A DNA stretch of 64,000 nt from Stappia stellulata. Its GTDB lineage: Bacteria; Pseudomonadota; Alphaproteobacteria; Rhizobiales; Stappiaceae. The first letter of the stretch is position 1; every line of letters begins with the position of its first letter. The DNA lies in assembly GCF_020176715.1 (NCBI RefSeq), contig NZ_JAIVMF010000007.1, forward strand, positions 62,001-126,000, in the 5' to 3' direction. The position numbers and the translations under genes were made by a program. This document shows, piece after piece, positions 9,453-17,825 of this stretch. The notes beneath the pieces are model-generated. The model was not told where the DNA came from. It saw only the letters and a program-made list of their open reading frames with translations, and searched no databases.

Positions 9453-10484
9453 TCAGGCGGCGCGGATGCCTGCTTGCGCCTGCGGATGATCCGCCGATGA
9501 ACGGGCAAGGGCAGGGCCCAGATCGCTCATCAGCCGGTCCCAGGCGGCGGCCGCCGGCTGAAGCCCTTCGCCAAGCTTGTCGAACTTCTTGCGGGCGAGC
9601 GCACGGGCGAGCTGGAACTGCAGGCTCTTGCAGGTCGCGGCGATCTCGCGTGCGGCGTCCGCCGGTGCGGCGAATCCGCCGTCCGGCGCCAGCCAGTCGA
9701 GATGGGTGCCGGCCAGTTCGAAATTCGCGCCCGCCTGCCGCAGCGTGTTGAAGGCGTATTTGTGAAACACATCGAACGGCCGTTCGCTCAACGCCTCGAT
9801 GTCGGCGGCGAAGGTCTCGGCATAGGCGGTGAAGGGATTGGCCGTCGGACGGCGCCCGTAGTGGACCCGCAACAGCCTCAGCGCCTCGGCCCGCCGCGCT
9901 TGCGGTGCGGGCGCTTTCGCCGGGAACTTGGCGAACTCCGTATAGGGCAGGAAGGGCAGGGCCTGCGCGTGGTCGCCGCGCTGGAACACGCCGTCGAAAT
10001 CCTCGCCTTCCAGCGCGAAGAAGCCGCCGTTGTGGAAGTAGCGCATCGTGCGGGCTCTGGCGTCGAGCGCGGTGATCGCCACCGTGGTCTTGCCGTGTTC
10101 AAGCCGATAGCTGACGCCCGGCGTATCTGGCAGGAAGTAGCTGTCGACCTCGACGAGGCATAGCCGGCCGCGCGCGATCTGGGTCGCGACGTGGGCTTCG
10201 GTCGGCTCGTAGATCGCCAGTTCCTGGGCGCGGATGCCATAAAGCCTCTCGAGGTCTTCCAGCGGCACCTTGAAGAAGGTGAACTGGTCGCCCTCGAAAT
10301 CCTGGGTCAGCGTGAAGCCGAGCATGGCCTCGGGCTCAAGACCCAGCGCATGCAATGTCTCGATCCACAGGTCGATGTAGCAGTTGGTTTCCGGCCAGAT
10401 CCGTTCCGCGTCATGCAGGGGATGCGGCGCATAGTTCTGCGGATCGAGGGCGGCGAGAGTTTCAAACATGTCGCAACGCCCCAT
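9453..10484 (-). CDS. DUF1839 family protein
   Basis: 343-residue soluble protein that I recognise as DUF1839, a family of unknown function found beside amino acid:[carrier protein] ligase genes in Rhizobiales. Recognisable stretches are WPETNCYIDLWIE near the N-terminus, DFEGDQFTFFKVP, and LVEVDSYFLPDTPGVSYR, which contains acidic and aromatic residues fit for a ligand pocket. Its start codon overlaps the upstream ligase stop (TGATG), indicating coupled translation. By context it may accept or transfer the aminoacyl group from the carrier protein; that is inference. Confidence 0.8.
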   Translation of the reverse strand: MGRCDMFETLAALDPQNYAPHPLHDAERIWPETNCYIDLWIETLHALGLEPEAMLGFTLTQDFEGDQFTFFKVPLEDLERLYGIRAQELAIYEPTEAHVATQIARGRLCLVEVDSYFLPDTPGVSYRLEHGKTTVAITALDARARTMRYFHNGGFFALEGEDFDGVFQRGDHAQALPFLPYTEFAKFPAKAPAPQARRAEALRLLRVHYGRRPTANPFTAYAETFAADIEALSERPFDVFHKYAFNTLRQAGANFELAGTHLDWLAPDGGFAAPADAAREIAATCKSLQFQLARALARKKFDKLGEGLQPAAAAWDRLMSDLGPALARSSADHPQAQAGIRAA

Positions 10485-11392
10485 CAGCTCCAGAGTGCGG
10501 CGCGCACGTCCGCCGGCCAGTCCGCCGTGTCCAGTCCGTGCTTGGCGAAGAGCGCGAGCGCGATGCGCTCCAGCCCGAAGCCGACGCAGGCGGTATGGGC
10601 AACCTCGCCGTCGGCCGTTTCCAGCCCCCAGGTGGCGCCGAAATGGTCCTGGTGATAGTTGAAGCTCAGGCAGGCGGTCTTGTTGGCGGCCGAAGTGACC
10701 GGGATCAGCAGCTCGAACTTCAGCTTCTGTTCGCGCTGGCTGTTGCCCATCATCTTGCCGGCGCGGCCGAAGAAGGGATCGTTGGCGGTGTCGAGTTCGA
10801 CGTCCAGGCCGACCGCCTCGATCAGCTTCGCGCCGCGTTCCATCCAGTCCTCGCGGAAGGCCATCACCTCGTCCGGCGTCCCGATGCGCACGAACTCGCG
10901 CATGCGGAAGAGCTGCATGCGCGCCGGGTCCTTCGACGGCTCGTGACGGAAGCAGTAGGACTGCAGGTCGAAAAGACCGCCGCCCTCGGGCAACGGGCCG
11001 CGCTTGGCGATCGTGGGATAGAGCGGATAGCAGGCCGCCGGCGTCAGCACGATGTCGGTCGCCTTTTGACCTTCCGTCCAGTCGCCGCCTTCAGCAATGC
11101 ACTGCAGCAGGTTCATATGGTCGAGCTCGCAGCCGCAGAAGCTGTGCACCGTGCCGGCGAGCTGCGGGAAGCTCTTCATGTAGCCCGAACCCTCGAAGTG
11201 GGCGCGGTTCATGCCCGGCGGAAAGCGGATCACTTCCGGCGTCGCATCCGGTGCGTGCCTGCCGATCAGCGCCTCGAAGCGGGCGATCACATCCTCGAAG
11301 GCGCCGCCGCGACCATAAAGCCCGTCGACGCCGGTGTCGATCAGCAGCCCGGCGGAAAACAGCCGGTCGAGCAGGGACGTTTGCATGTCCAT
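10484..11392 (-). CDS. Amino acid:[carrier protein] ligase, SerRS-like
   Basis: 302-residue class II synthetase-fold enzyme. It lacks the SerRS tRNA-binding coiled-coil arm and keeps the catalytic core: motif 2 region [21 protein letters not shown] and motif 3 [12 protein letters not shown]. Such proteins, first described for Bradyrhizobium Bll0957, activate glycine or alanine with ATP and load it on a small carrier protein instead of tRNA. The zinc-ligand cysteine and glutamate of that family fit the CGCELDH and FRMREF regions. The partner carrier protein is encoded three genes upstream in the same operon. An internal ATG two codons later is an alternative start. Confidence 0.88.
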   Translation of the reverse strand: MDMQTSLLDRLFSAGLLIDTGVDGLYGRGGAFEDVIARFEALIGRHAPDATPEVIRFPPGMNRAHFEGSGYMKSFPQLAGTVHSFCGCELDHMNLLQCIAEGGDWTEGQKATDIVLTPAACYPLYPTIAKRGPLPEGGGLFDLQSYCFRHEPSKDPARMQLFRMREFVRIGTPDEVMAFREDWMERGAKLIEAVGLDVELDTANDPFFGRAGKMMGNSQREQKLKFELLIPVTSAANKTACLSFNYHQDHFGATWGLETADGEVAHTACVGFGLERIALALFAKHGLDTADWPADVRAALWS

Positions 11393-11408
11393 GGTCCCGT
11401 TCCTCTCC

Positions 11409-12593
11409 TCAGCCCAGCAGGCTGGTGTCCTGTTTGTGGATCAAGAGCATGTTCGACGTGTTGCCGAGAATGCGGTCGTTGGAGATCATCAGCTGCGCCG
11501 AATGCGCGTCGCGCAGATGCCGCCCGAGGCTGAACGGCGTGCCGTTCTTGTAGGCCAGGATGCCGCAGATCAGCATGCAGTGATTGATGATCGTCAGGAT
11601 CGTCTGCGAACTCGCGATCTTGAGGTTGTTCATCGCGACCGAGAAACTCATCGACGACAATTTGTCCTCGTTCTCGCGCGCGGCCTCATACATCTCGAGA
11701 GCGGCCACGATGCTGGCCTTGACGCCCTGGAGCAGGCTGGAGGCTTCCGCGACGCGCAGCGCGCCGGGGGGCGTCATGTCGGGCGACTTGCGCGCCGCCG
11801 CCCGCACGAAGGCCTGGGCCTTGGCAAAGGCATCGGCCGCGATCCCGTACCACACCGCGCTCCAAAGGATATGGGCGTGTGCGAGCATGGACTGCGCGGC
11901 GATCTCGGCAAAGGGGCGCGGCAGGATCTGCACCGCAGGCGCCTCGCCCTTGAACACATAGCCGTCGGAACAGGTGCCGCGCATGCCGAGCGCGTCCCAG
12001 ACGTGGGTCTTTTCCAGCGTGTACTGGTCCTTGAGGAAGACAGTCAGCACCTGGTCGCTTGCCGCCGCATCGGCGTGGCTGCGTGAGGTGATCAGGATGG
12101 CGTCGGCCTGGTCGCCGTAGGAAATCACGGTGGCGTTCTTCTCAAGCCGGCAGGTGTCGCCGTCGACCTCGATGGCGCAAATGGAATTGCGCATGTTGCC
12201 GCCGATGCCGCCTTCCGTGGTGGCCGATCCAAGCAGCAGCTGCTCGCCGGCGACCCGCGCCATGAAGCCCTGGTGCCAGGCATCGTCGCCGCCGTGGGTG
12301 ACGAGGCTCGACACCTTGATCTGATGCATCGCGAAAACCATCGCGGAGGAGGAACACGCCTGGCCGAGGATCGAGCAGATTTCGGCGATCTCGGCCGTGG
12401 AGGCACCCTCGCCGCCGAAGGCGGTCGGGATCTGCACGCCCATCAGCCGTTCCGTGCGCATCGCCTCGACGGCTTCCGCCGGGAAGCGTCCGTCGCGGTC
12501 GACGCTGTCGGCATGACTTGTGGCGACCGCCGCCACGCGGCGCGCGCGCGCCGTCAGCTCGAGGTTCGGGGTGTGGGCGTGGATGTTCATCAT
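11409..12593 (-). CDS. Acyl-CoA dehydrogenase family protein
   Basis: 394-residue flavoprotein-like member of the acyl-CoA dehydrogenase superfamily. The N-terminal helical domain carries [10 protein letters not shown], the middle domain has [15 protein letters not shown] and [14 protein letters not shown], and the C-terminal helices complete the fold. The usual catalytic glutamate cannot be placed with certainty. It overlaps the carrier-protein stop by four bases (ATGA). In this operon its substrate is probably an aminoacyl group held on the carrier protein rather than acyl-CoA; flavin enzymes of this type oxidise carrier-bound aminoacyl groups in other pathways. Confidence 0.85.
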   Translation of the reverse strand: MMNIHAHTPNLELTARARRVAAVATSHADSVDRDGRFPAEAVEAMRTERLMGVQIPTAFGGEGASTAEIAEICSILGQACSSSAMVFAMHQIKVSSLVTHGGDDAWHQGFMARVAGEQLLLGSATTEGGIGGNMRNSICAIEVDGDTCRLEKNATVISYGDQADAILITSRSHADAAASDQVLTVFLKDQYTLEKTHVWDALGMRGTCSDGYVFKGEAPAVQILPRPFAEIAAQSMLAHAHILWSAVWYGIAADAFAKAQAFVRAAARKSPDMTPPGALRVAEASSLLQGVKASIVAALEMYEAARENEDKLSSMSFSVAMNNLKIASSQTILTIINHCMLICGILAYKNGTPFSLGRHLRDAHSAQLMISNDRILGNTSNMLLIHKQDTSLLG

Positions 12594-12847
12594 GCGGCCT
12601 GCTGATCTTCGCTCAGCTCCGTGACGACCTCGGCGATCGCCTTGATGCTGGAAAACGTCTTGCGGTTCAGCCGGTCTTCCGGGAACTCGATATCGAAATG
12701 CTCCTCGATGGCGAGCATCAGCTGCACCGAGGCAAAGGACGACAGACCGGCGGCGTAGAGATCCGCGTCGTCCTGCAATGTTGCGACATCCACCGGCAGC
12801 TTGCCGTGTTTGGCGACAATTGAGCGAATGGCTTCAACAGCGGACAT
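12590..12847 (-). CDS. Acyl/aminoacyl carrier protein
   Basis: 85-residue acidic helical carrier protein. The phosphopantetheine attachment serine lies in AAGLSSFASVQ (residues 36-37), in place of the usual DSL motif, followed by the recognition helix VQLMLAIEEHF. The start at 12847 is supported by an AGGAGA site nine bases upstream; an upstream in-frame ATG at 12919 has a lysine-rich extension without ribosome site. First gene of the minus-strand operon; the SerRS-like ligase two genes down is the expected loading enzyme. Confidence 0.88.
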   Translation of the reverse strand: MSAVEAIRSIVAKHGKLPVDVATLQDDADLYAAGLSSFASVQLMLAIEEHFDIEFPEDRLNRKTFSSIKAIAEVVTELSEDQQAA

Positions 12848-13166
12848 GACACTTCTCCTGTTACTCGCGATCGACTTCTTGGTTTTCTTGTTCCATTTCT
12901 GATGGAGCACGTATCTCACAAGTGTATTGACAATATCTGAAGTCGTTGAACAAAAGGCATTATGTTATTGGTAAGGTTAACTGAAAGCTTTTGGGAATGC
13001 ATGGAAAATCGCAAGCCGGCGCGTCGCACCGCAGGGGGGGCATGCGCGAATTCGTTGACCGTCCGGTCGATCAATTATTATATGGGGGAGGTCAGGCGTT
13101 GACGCGGCGGTTTGTGTCGCCGAAAACGCTTTAGGTTTAAAATTTGCCCGCGGGAGGGGCTTCGCA
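12848..13166. other. AT-rich divergent promoter region
   Basis: This gap between the carrier-protein operon and the thiolase gene is clearly AT-richer than its surroundings around 12890-12990. It contains the thiolase promoter listed separately. A matching promoter for the minus-strand operon must lie here too, but no single candidate stands out. Confidence 0.5.
13055..13083 (+). promoter_or_regulatory. Candidate housekeeping promoter for the thiolase
   Basis: A -35 element TTGACC (13055-13060) is followed after exactly 17 bases by a -10 element TTATAT (13078-13083). Transcription would begin about 75 bases before the thiolase ATG. The match is good for an alphaproteobacterial sigma-70-type promoter, but it rests on sequence alone. 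Confidence 0.45.
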
Positions 13167-14372
13167 ATGCGCCATGCCTATATCGTCGACTACATCCGCA
13201 CGCCCATCGGCCGGTTCGGCGGAGCGTTGAGCGCGGTGCGCGCCGATGACCTGGGGGCCGTGCCGATCCGCGCGCTGATGGCGCGCAATGCCGGTGTCGA
13301 CTGGGCGCGGGTCGATGATGTGATCTACGGCTGCGCCAACCAGGCGGGCGAGGACAACCGGAACGTGGCGCGCATGGCAGCCCTCCTGGCGGGTCTTCCG
13401 GTCGAGGTGCCGGGCACCACTGTCAACCGCCTGTGCGGCTCGGGAATGGACGCGGTGATCATGGCCGCGCGGGCCGTGCGCACCGGCGAGGCGGATCTGA
13501 TGATCGCCGGCGGCGTCGAGAGCATGTCGCGCGCGCCCTTCGTCATGCCGAAAGCGGACACGGCGTTCTCGCGCAAGGCGGAAATCCACGACACGACCAT
13601 CGGATGGCGCTTCGTCAATCCGGTGATGAAAAAGCAGTATGGCATCGATTCCATGCCCGAGACGGCGGAAAACGTCGCCGCCGACTATGCGGTCGCGCGC
13701 GCCGACCAGGATGCCTTCGCCGTGCGCTCGCAGGAGCGCGCCGTCGCGGCTCAGGCAAACGGTCGCCTGGCGCAGGAAATCACTCCGGTGACGATCCCGC
13801 AGCGCAAGGGCGATCCGGTGATTGTCGAGCAGGACGAGCATCCGCGCCCCGGCACCACGGTGGAGAAGCTCGCCAAGCTCGCGACCCCGTTCCGCGACGG
13901 CGGCTCGGTGACGGCCGGCAATGCGTCGGGTGTGAATGACGGTGCGGCGGCGCTTCTGATCGCCTCGGAAGAGGCGGTGAAGGCCTATGGGCTGACGCCG
14001 ATCGCGCGGGTCGTCGGCGGTGCGGCGGCGGGCGTGCCGCCGCGCGTCATGGGCATTGGTCCGGTTCCCGCGTCGCGCAAGCTGATGGCGCGGCTTGGCC
14101 TGTCGATTTCCGATTTCGACGTTGTCGAGCTGAACGAAGCCTTCGCCGCGCAAGGGCTTGCGGTGCTGCGCGAGCTGGGGCTTGGCGACGATTGCGCGCA
14201 TGTGAATCCCAACGGCGGCGCGATTGCGCTCGGCCATCCGCTCGGCATGTCGGGCGCGCGCATTGTCGGCACGGCGGCGCTGGAATTGTCGCTGCGCGGC
14301 GGAACCCGGGCGCTGTCGACCATGTGCATCGGTGTCGGTCAGGGCATTGCCTGCGCCATCGAGACGGCCTGA
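13167..14372 (+). CDS. pcaF: 3-oxoadipyl-CoA/acetyl-CoA thiolase
   Basis: 401-residue thiolase, the usual length for 3-oxoadipyl-CoA thiolase, the last enzyme of the beta-ketoadipate pathway for aromatic compounds. Active-site cysteine is in [11 protein letters not shown] (near residue 91), the histidine in [12 protein letters not shown] (near 357), and the second cysteine in TMCIGVGQG (near 387). The stretch [21 protein letters not shown] is typical of PcaF-like enzymes. There are no other pca genes around it, so the assignment to PcaF rather than a general acetyl-CoA acetyltransferase is likely but not certain. It ends 10 bases before a convergent methyltransferase gene. Confidence 0.85.
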   Translation: MRHAYIVDYIRTPIGRFGGALSAVRADDLGAVPIRALMARNAGVDWARVDDVIYGCANQAGEDNRNVARMAALLAGLPVEVPGTTVNRLCGSGMDAVIMAARAVRTGEADLMIAGGVESMSRAPFVMPKADTAFSRKAEIHDTTIGWRFVNPVMKKQYGIDSMPETAENVAADYAVARADQDAFAVRSQERAVAAQANGRLAQEITPVTIPQRKGDPVIVEQDEHPRPGTTVEKLAKLATPFRDGGSVTAGNASGVNDGAAALLIASEEAVKAYGLTPIARVVGGAAAGVPPRVMGIGPVPASRKLMARLGLSISDFDVVELNEAFAAQGLAVLRELGLGDDCAHVNPNGGAIALGHPLGMSGARIVGTAALELSLRGGTRALSTMCIGVGQGIACAIETA

Positions 14373-14382
14373 CCCCGACCGG

Positions 14383-15210
14383 TTAAACCGGCAGGGCGGC
14401 GAGATCGCGATGCCCGACCCGGGTGACGAGCGCCCGCGCGGCGATTTCTCCGCGCCGGCGCGCGTGCCAGCGTGACAGCGCGTCGGCATCGATTGCCATA
14501 TCGGCCGCCATGTCGCGGGCTGCGTCGACCCAGCCATCGACAAGCATCGACTGGAACGCCTGCTCGTCCGGCTCCGCCTCCCAGTCAGAGCGACCTTCGA
14601 CCACCCGGAAGCCGGCCTCCTGGAAGACCTCGCGGGTGAGATCGGCTGCCTGCGGTCCAAGGGCTGCGCCAAACCCCTTGTCGCCACGCTGATGCGCGTT
14701 CATCGCCTCGCGGATGCTTGCGTCGAGGGGGGCGGCCGGGTCGAGCGACAGGCGCCCGTCGTAGGTCAGCATCGCCAGGAACGGCAGCCGGTGTGCCGCG
14801 AGCTGACGGGCGAAGGCGGAGACCCATCCCGCCGACACCAGATCGAGAAACGCCGAGGTGGTGACCCCGTCGACGCCCTCAAGCAGCGCCTCGGGCACGC
14901 CCGCCGCGAGATCCGCCTCGACGATCTCGATGTGCGTCTGCTCCTCGCCGATCAGCGCGCGGGCGCGGGCGATCAGCGCGGGGTCGTGTTCGGCGAGCCG
15001 CCAGGCCTGAAGTGCCGCGAGATGGGGCGCGAGCGCGCGAAGCGTCGCGCCGGTGCCCGCACCGAGATCGAGCAACACCAGCGGACGCGTCGGGTCGCAA
15101 CCCTTGCGCACGGCAAGGTAAGTGAGAAAGGCGTCGCGGACGGTTGCATTGCGGGCCCGCAGGTCGACCGGTTCGCGCGCCGACAGCCAGTCGCCGGAAA
15201 ATCCGCTCAT
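14383..15210 (-). CDS. Class I SAM-dependent methyltransferase
   Basis: 275-residue methyltransferase-like protein. The SAM-binding motif I is LVLLDLGAGTGATLRAL near residue 47, with an acidic end of strand 2 (LAEHDP) and TTSAFLDLVSAGW as the post-motif region. It overlaps the preceding glycosyltransferase by four bases and is the last gene of a four-gene minus-strand unit with a dehydrogenase and a pterin-synthase-like protein. The methyl acceptor cannot be told from sequence. Confidence 0.8.
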   Translation of the reverse strand: MSGFSGDWLSAREPVDLRARNATVRDAFLTYLAVRKGCDPTRPLVLLDLGAGTGATLRALAPHLAALQAWRLAEHDPALIARARALIGEEQTHIEIVEADLAAGVPEALLEGVDGVTTSAFLDLVSAGWVSAFARQLAAHRLPFLAMLTYDGRLSLDPAAPLDASIREAMNAHQRGDKGFGAALGPQAADLTREVFQEAGFRVVEGRSDWEAEPDEQAFQSMLVDGWVDAARDMAADMAIDADALSRWHARRRGEIAARALVTRVGHRDLAALPV

Positions 15211-16283
15211 TGCTCTATGCCTTTCAAGATGTCCAGGAACCGAATGGCTTGCGCGTCCCAGCCGGGCAGGCCCGCGACATGCGCCCGCGCGCCGAGCGAC
15301 AGAGCATGGCGATCAGCGGCGCTGTCGGCAAGCCGGGCAAGGGCATCGGCCACCGCCGCGACGGCGCCGGCAGGCAGAATGATACCGGCCGTTTCCGGGA
15401 CCGTGTCGCGCACCGCGCCGGCGCCGGTGGCAACAACCGGCAGCCCGTGGGCCATCGCCTCGACGAACGCCATGCCGTAGCCCTCGTAGCGGGTCGTCAG
15501 CACGAAGAGATCCGCCGCCCGGTAAAGCGCGTCGAGGGCCGCGCGCGGCAGCGCGCCGTGCAGGGTCACTTGGTCGTCGAGCCCAAGCCGGCTAACCAGC
15601 GCGCTCAGTTCCGCCGCATGGGCGGGATCGAGATCCGCGCTGCCGGCGATGTCGAGCCGCACGTTTCGCGGCGCGAGCCGGCTGAACGCCTCGAGCAGCG
15701 TCGCATGGTCCTTGCGCGGGATCAGCGATCCGACGCTGAGCAGTCTGAGCGGACCGCCGGCGTCCTCCGGACGTTTCGCGTCGATGCGCTCTGCGGTCTC
15801 GATGCCCGGTTCGACGACGCTGACGGCCTCGGCGGCGATGCCGAAGGTCTCGCGTACCGCGCGTGCGGTCGCCGCACTCGTGGTCACCACATGGCGGACA
15901 TGGGAAAGGGCAGCGCGTTCCGCCGCGATCAGCGCGTGGGCGGCCGCCTCGTCCAGTCCGCTTTCGTGGCCCAGCGGATGATGCAGCAGCGAAACGAGCC
16001 GCAAGCGTCCGGCATGGGGGGCGACCTCCTCGGCCATGACGCCGCAGGCCAGCCCGTCGATTATCGTGAGCCGTCCGTCGGGAATCTCAGCCAGCGTCCG
16101 GGCGGCCGCAGCGCGCACCTCCGGCGAGGGGGCCGGATAGCCGGGGCCGAGCGAGCGTGTCTCGACCATCACTCCCGCGCGCTGAAGCGCTGCGATCAGC
16201 GCGCGGTCGTAGAGATAGCCGCCGGTCGGCGTCGACAACGCGCCGGGATAGAGAAACGTCAGCGCGGAGGCGGCGGCGCTCAT
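15207..16283 (-). CDS. Glycosyltransferase family 4 protein
   Basis: 358-residue GT-B glycosyltransferase. The N-terminus has the glycine loop STPTGGYLYDRAL, and the C-terminal half has LLSVGSLIPRKDH and the EX7E-type motif in TTRYEGYGMAFVEAMAHGLP. The start at 16283 overlaps the stop of the pterin-synthase-like gene (TGATG), which decides it over an ATG 21 bases upstream. Its context with a pterin-fold protein suggests that it glycosylates a small molecule rather than a surface polymer; this is inference. Confidence 0.82.
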   Translation of the reverse strand: MSAAASALTFLYPGALSTPTGGYLYDRALIAALQRAGVMVETRSLGPGYPAPSPEVRAAAARTLAEIPDGRLTIIDGLACGVMAEEVAPHAGRLRLVSLLHHPLGHESGLDEAAAHALIAAERAALSHVRHVVTTSAATARAVRETFGIAAEAVSVVEPGIETAERIDAKRPEDAGGPLRLLSVGSLIPRKDHATLLEAFSRLAPRNVRLDIAGSADLDPAHAAELSALVSRLGLDDQVTLHGALPRAALDALYRAADLFVLTTRYEGYGMAFVEAMAHGLPVVATGAGAVRDTVPETAGIILPAGAVAAVADALARLADSAADRHALSLGARAHVAGLPGWDAQAIRFLDILKGIEQ

Positions 16284-16681
16284 CAGATGTCCGCTTCGTA
16301 CCAAGCCCGCGCGACATGGGATTCGTGCAGCGTGACGCGGATCGCATGCAGTTCGCTGCCCGCACGGCCCAGCCGGTCGGCGCGGGCGGCAGCGGCGAGC
16401 TTGTCGAAGATGTAGCGGGTCAGGAATTCGGTCGTGGTGTTCTTGCCCTTGAACTCCGGCACCTCGTCGAGGTTCTGGAAGTTCAGCGGCGCCAGCGTTT
16501 CCTTCAGCACCTCGTGGGCGCGGCCGATGTCGATGACGATGCCGTTCTCGTCGAGATCGCGGGCAAGAAAGGCCGCGTCGACCACGAAGGTGGCGCCATG
16601 CATCTTCTGCGCCGGCCCGAAAACCTCGCCCTTGAAGGAATGGGCGATCATGATGTGGTCGCGAACTTCAACACTGTGCAT
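16283..16681 (-). CDS. 6-pyruvoyl-tetrahydropterin-synthase-fold protein, degenerate active site
   Basis: 132-residue protein with the T-fold of QueD/PTPS enzymes. The first zinc histidine is in IMIAHSF and the second in KMHGATF, but the third ligand (LHGH in QueD) is alanine. The catalytic cysteine four residues before HGH is also alanine, and the Asp-His pair (LDHHYLND in QueD) is LNFQNLDEV. The C-terminal pterin-anchoring glutamate (HESH) is kept. It therefore may bind a pterin without the standard lyase chemistry, or do another reaction. It sits between a dehydrogenase and a glycosyltransferase gene. Confidence 0.8.
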   Translation of the reverse strand: MHSVEVRDHIMIAHSFKGEVFGPAQKMHGATFVVDAAFLARDLDENGIVIDIGRAHEVLKETLAPLNFQNLDEVPEFKGKNTTTEFLTRYIFDKLAAAARADRLGRAGSELHAIRVTLHESHVARAWYEADI

Positions 16682-16716
16682 TGGGATACTCCAGAAACGT
16701 CGGGGAAACGGGGTCG

Positions 16717-17736
16717 TCAGGCGATGTCGGCGGGGGTGTCGTAGGAGATCAGCGGCATCAGCCCGCCGCCCTCGGGACCAAGCAGCGCGGGGATGCGCTC
16801 CGGCGCCTCTGTCAGCGGGACCGGCGGCGAAATCAGGGCATCGAGCGCCGGTTCACGCAAAAGTGAAAGCGCCGTCGACAGTCTGCGGCTGTAGCTCCAG
16901 CGCGCCTGCCGCTCGGCCGGTACGCGCCCCACCTGGCTAGAGCGCAGCGTCAGCCGGCGGCTGTGGAACGCCCCGCCGAGCGTTGCCGTGACCGGCGTCG
17001 TTCCGTACCAGCTCATTTCCACCACGCGGGCCTCTATTCCGGCCAGCGAAAGCGCGGTGTCGAGCCCGTCCGGTTGGCCGCTGGCGTGAAAGACGAGGTC
17101 CTGGTCTTCCGGTGCCGCATCGGGGGTCGCGAAGTCGGCTCCGAGCGCGCGTGCGCGTGCTTCGCGCGCCGGATCGACGTCCACGACGGTGACCTTCGTG
17201 CCGGGAATGCGCGCGGCCAGATGGGCGACGAGCAGGCCGATGATGCCGCCGCCGACCACGGCAATGTGATCCCCCGGTGAGGCGCCGCCGTCCCATAACC
17301 CATTGAGCGCGGTTTCCATATTGGCCGCGAGGATGCCGCGCGCGGCCGGAACGCCTTTGGGCAGCGGCAGCGCGGCCTCGGCCGGAACGCAATAGAGGGA
17401 CTGATGGGGATGGAGCACGAAGACGGTCTCGCCCAGCCGGTCGGGGGCACCGGCGACGATCTCGCCAACGCCGGCATAGCCGTATTTGACGGGAAAGGGA
17501 AAGTCGCCCTCCTGGAACGGGGCGCGCATGCGGCTCCATTCGCTTTCCGGCACCTTGCCCGAAAGCACCAGCCGTTCGGTCCCCGGGCTGACGCCGCTGA
17601 AGAGTGCGCGGACGCAGACCTCGCCGGGACCCGGCGCGGGCACGGTTGCACTGCGAAGCGCCATGCGGCCAGGGCTCACCGACCACAAGGCCCGCGTTTC
17701 GCACGGAAATATTTTTGCGATTGTGCGGTGCGTCAC
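16717..17736 (-). CDS. Zinc-type alcohol dehydrogenase family protein
   Basis: 339-residue medium-chain dehydrogenase/reductase. GVSPGTERLVLSGKV and FPVKYGYAGVGEIV form the catalytic domain, and the cofactor site is HIAVVGGGIIGLLVAHLA near residue 160 with an acidic VTVVDVDP strand end suggesting NAD. The usual first zinc cysteine is replaced by serine (FSGVSPGTE), so catalytic zinc binding is doubtful. First gene of the unit with the pterin-fold protein; divergent from opgH. Confidence 0.78.
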   Translation of the reverse strand: MTHRTIAKIFPCETRALWSVSPGRMALRSATVPAPGPGEVCVRALFSGVSPGTERLVLSGKVPESEWSRMRAPFQEGDFPFPVKYGYAGVGEIVAGAPDRLGETVFVLHPHQSLYCVPAEAALPLPKGVPAARGILAANMETALNGLWDGGASPGDHIAVVGGGIIGLLVAHLAARIPGTKVTVVDVDPAREARARALGADFATPDAAPEDQDLVFHASGQPDGLDTALSLAGIEARVVEMSWYGTTPVTATLGGAFHSRRLTLRSSQVGRVPAERQARWSYSRRLSTALSLLREPALDALISPPVPLTEAPERIPALLGPEGGGLMPLISYDTPADIA

Positions 17737-17825
17737 AAATCCTCCTCAGTCGCGCGCAACGTATAGCCCAACGGATCGGCCGCCGCATCGGGGGCCGTCG
17801 TACTTATATGTGCAAAGGTCGTTGT

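Noticed and set aside
5974-9489. Very long open frame on the plus strand over the GH2-like gene
   Set aside because: It is an antisense shadow caused by high GC content; the minus-strand protein has clear domain motifs and the plus translation has none.
14373-14400. Bidirectional terminator between the thiolase and methyltransferase genes
   Set aside because: There is a short CCGGT/ACCGG stem, but it is only five base pairs long and has no T-run.
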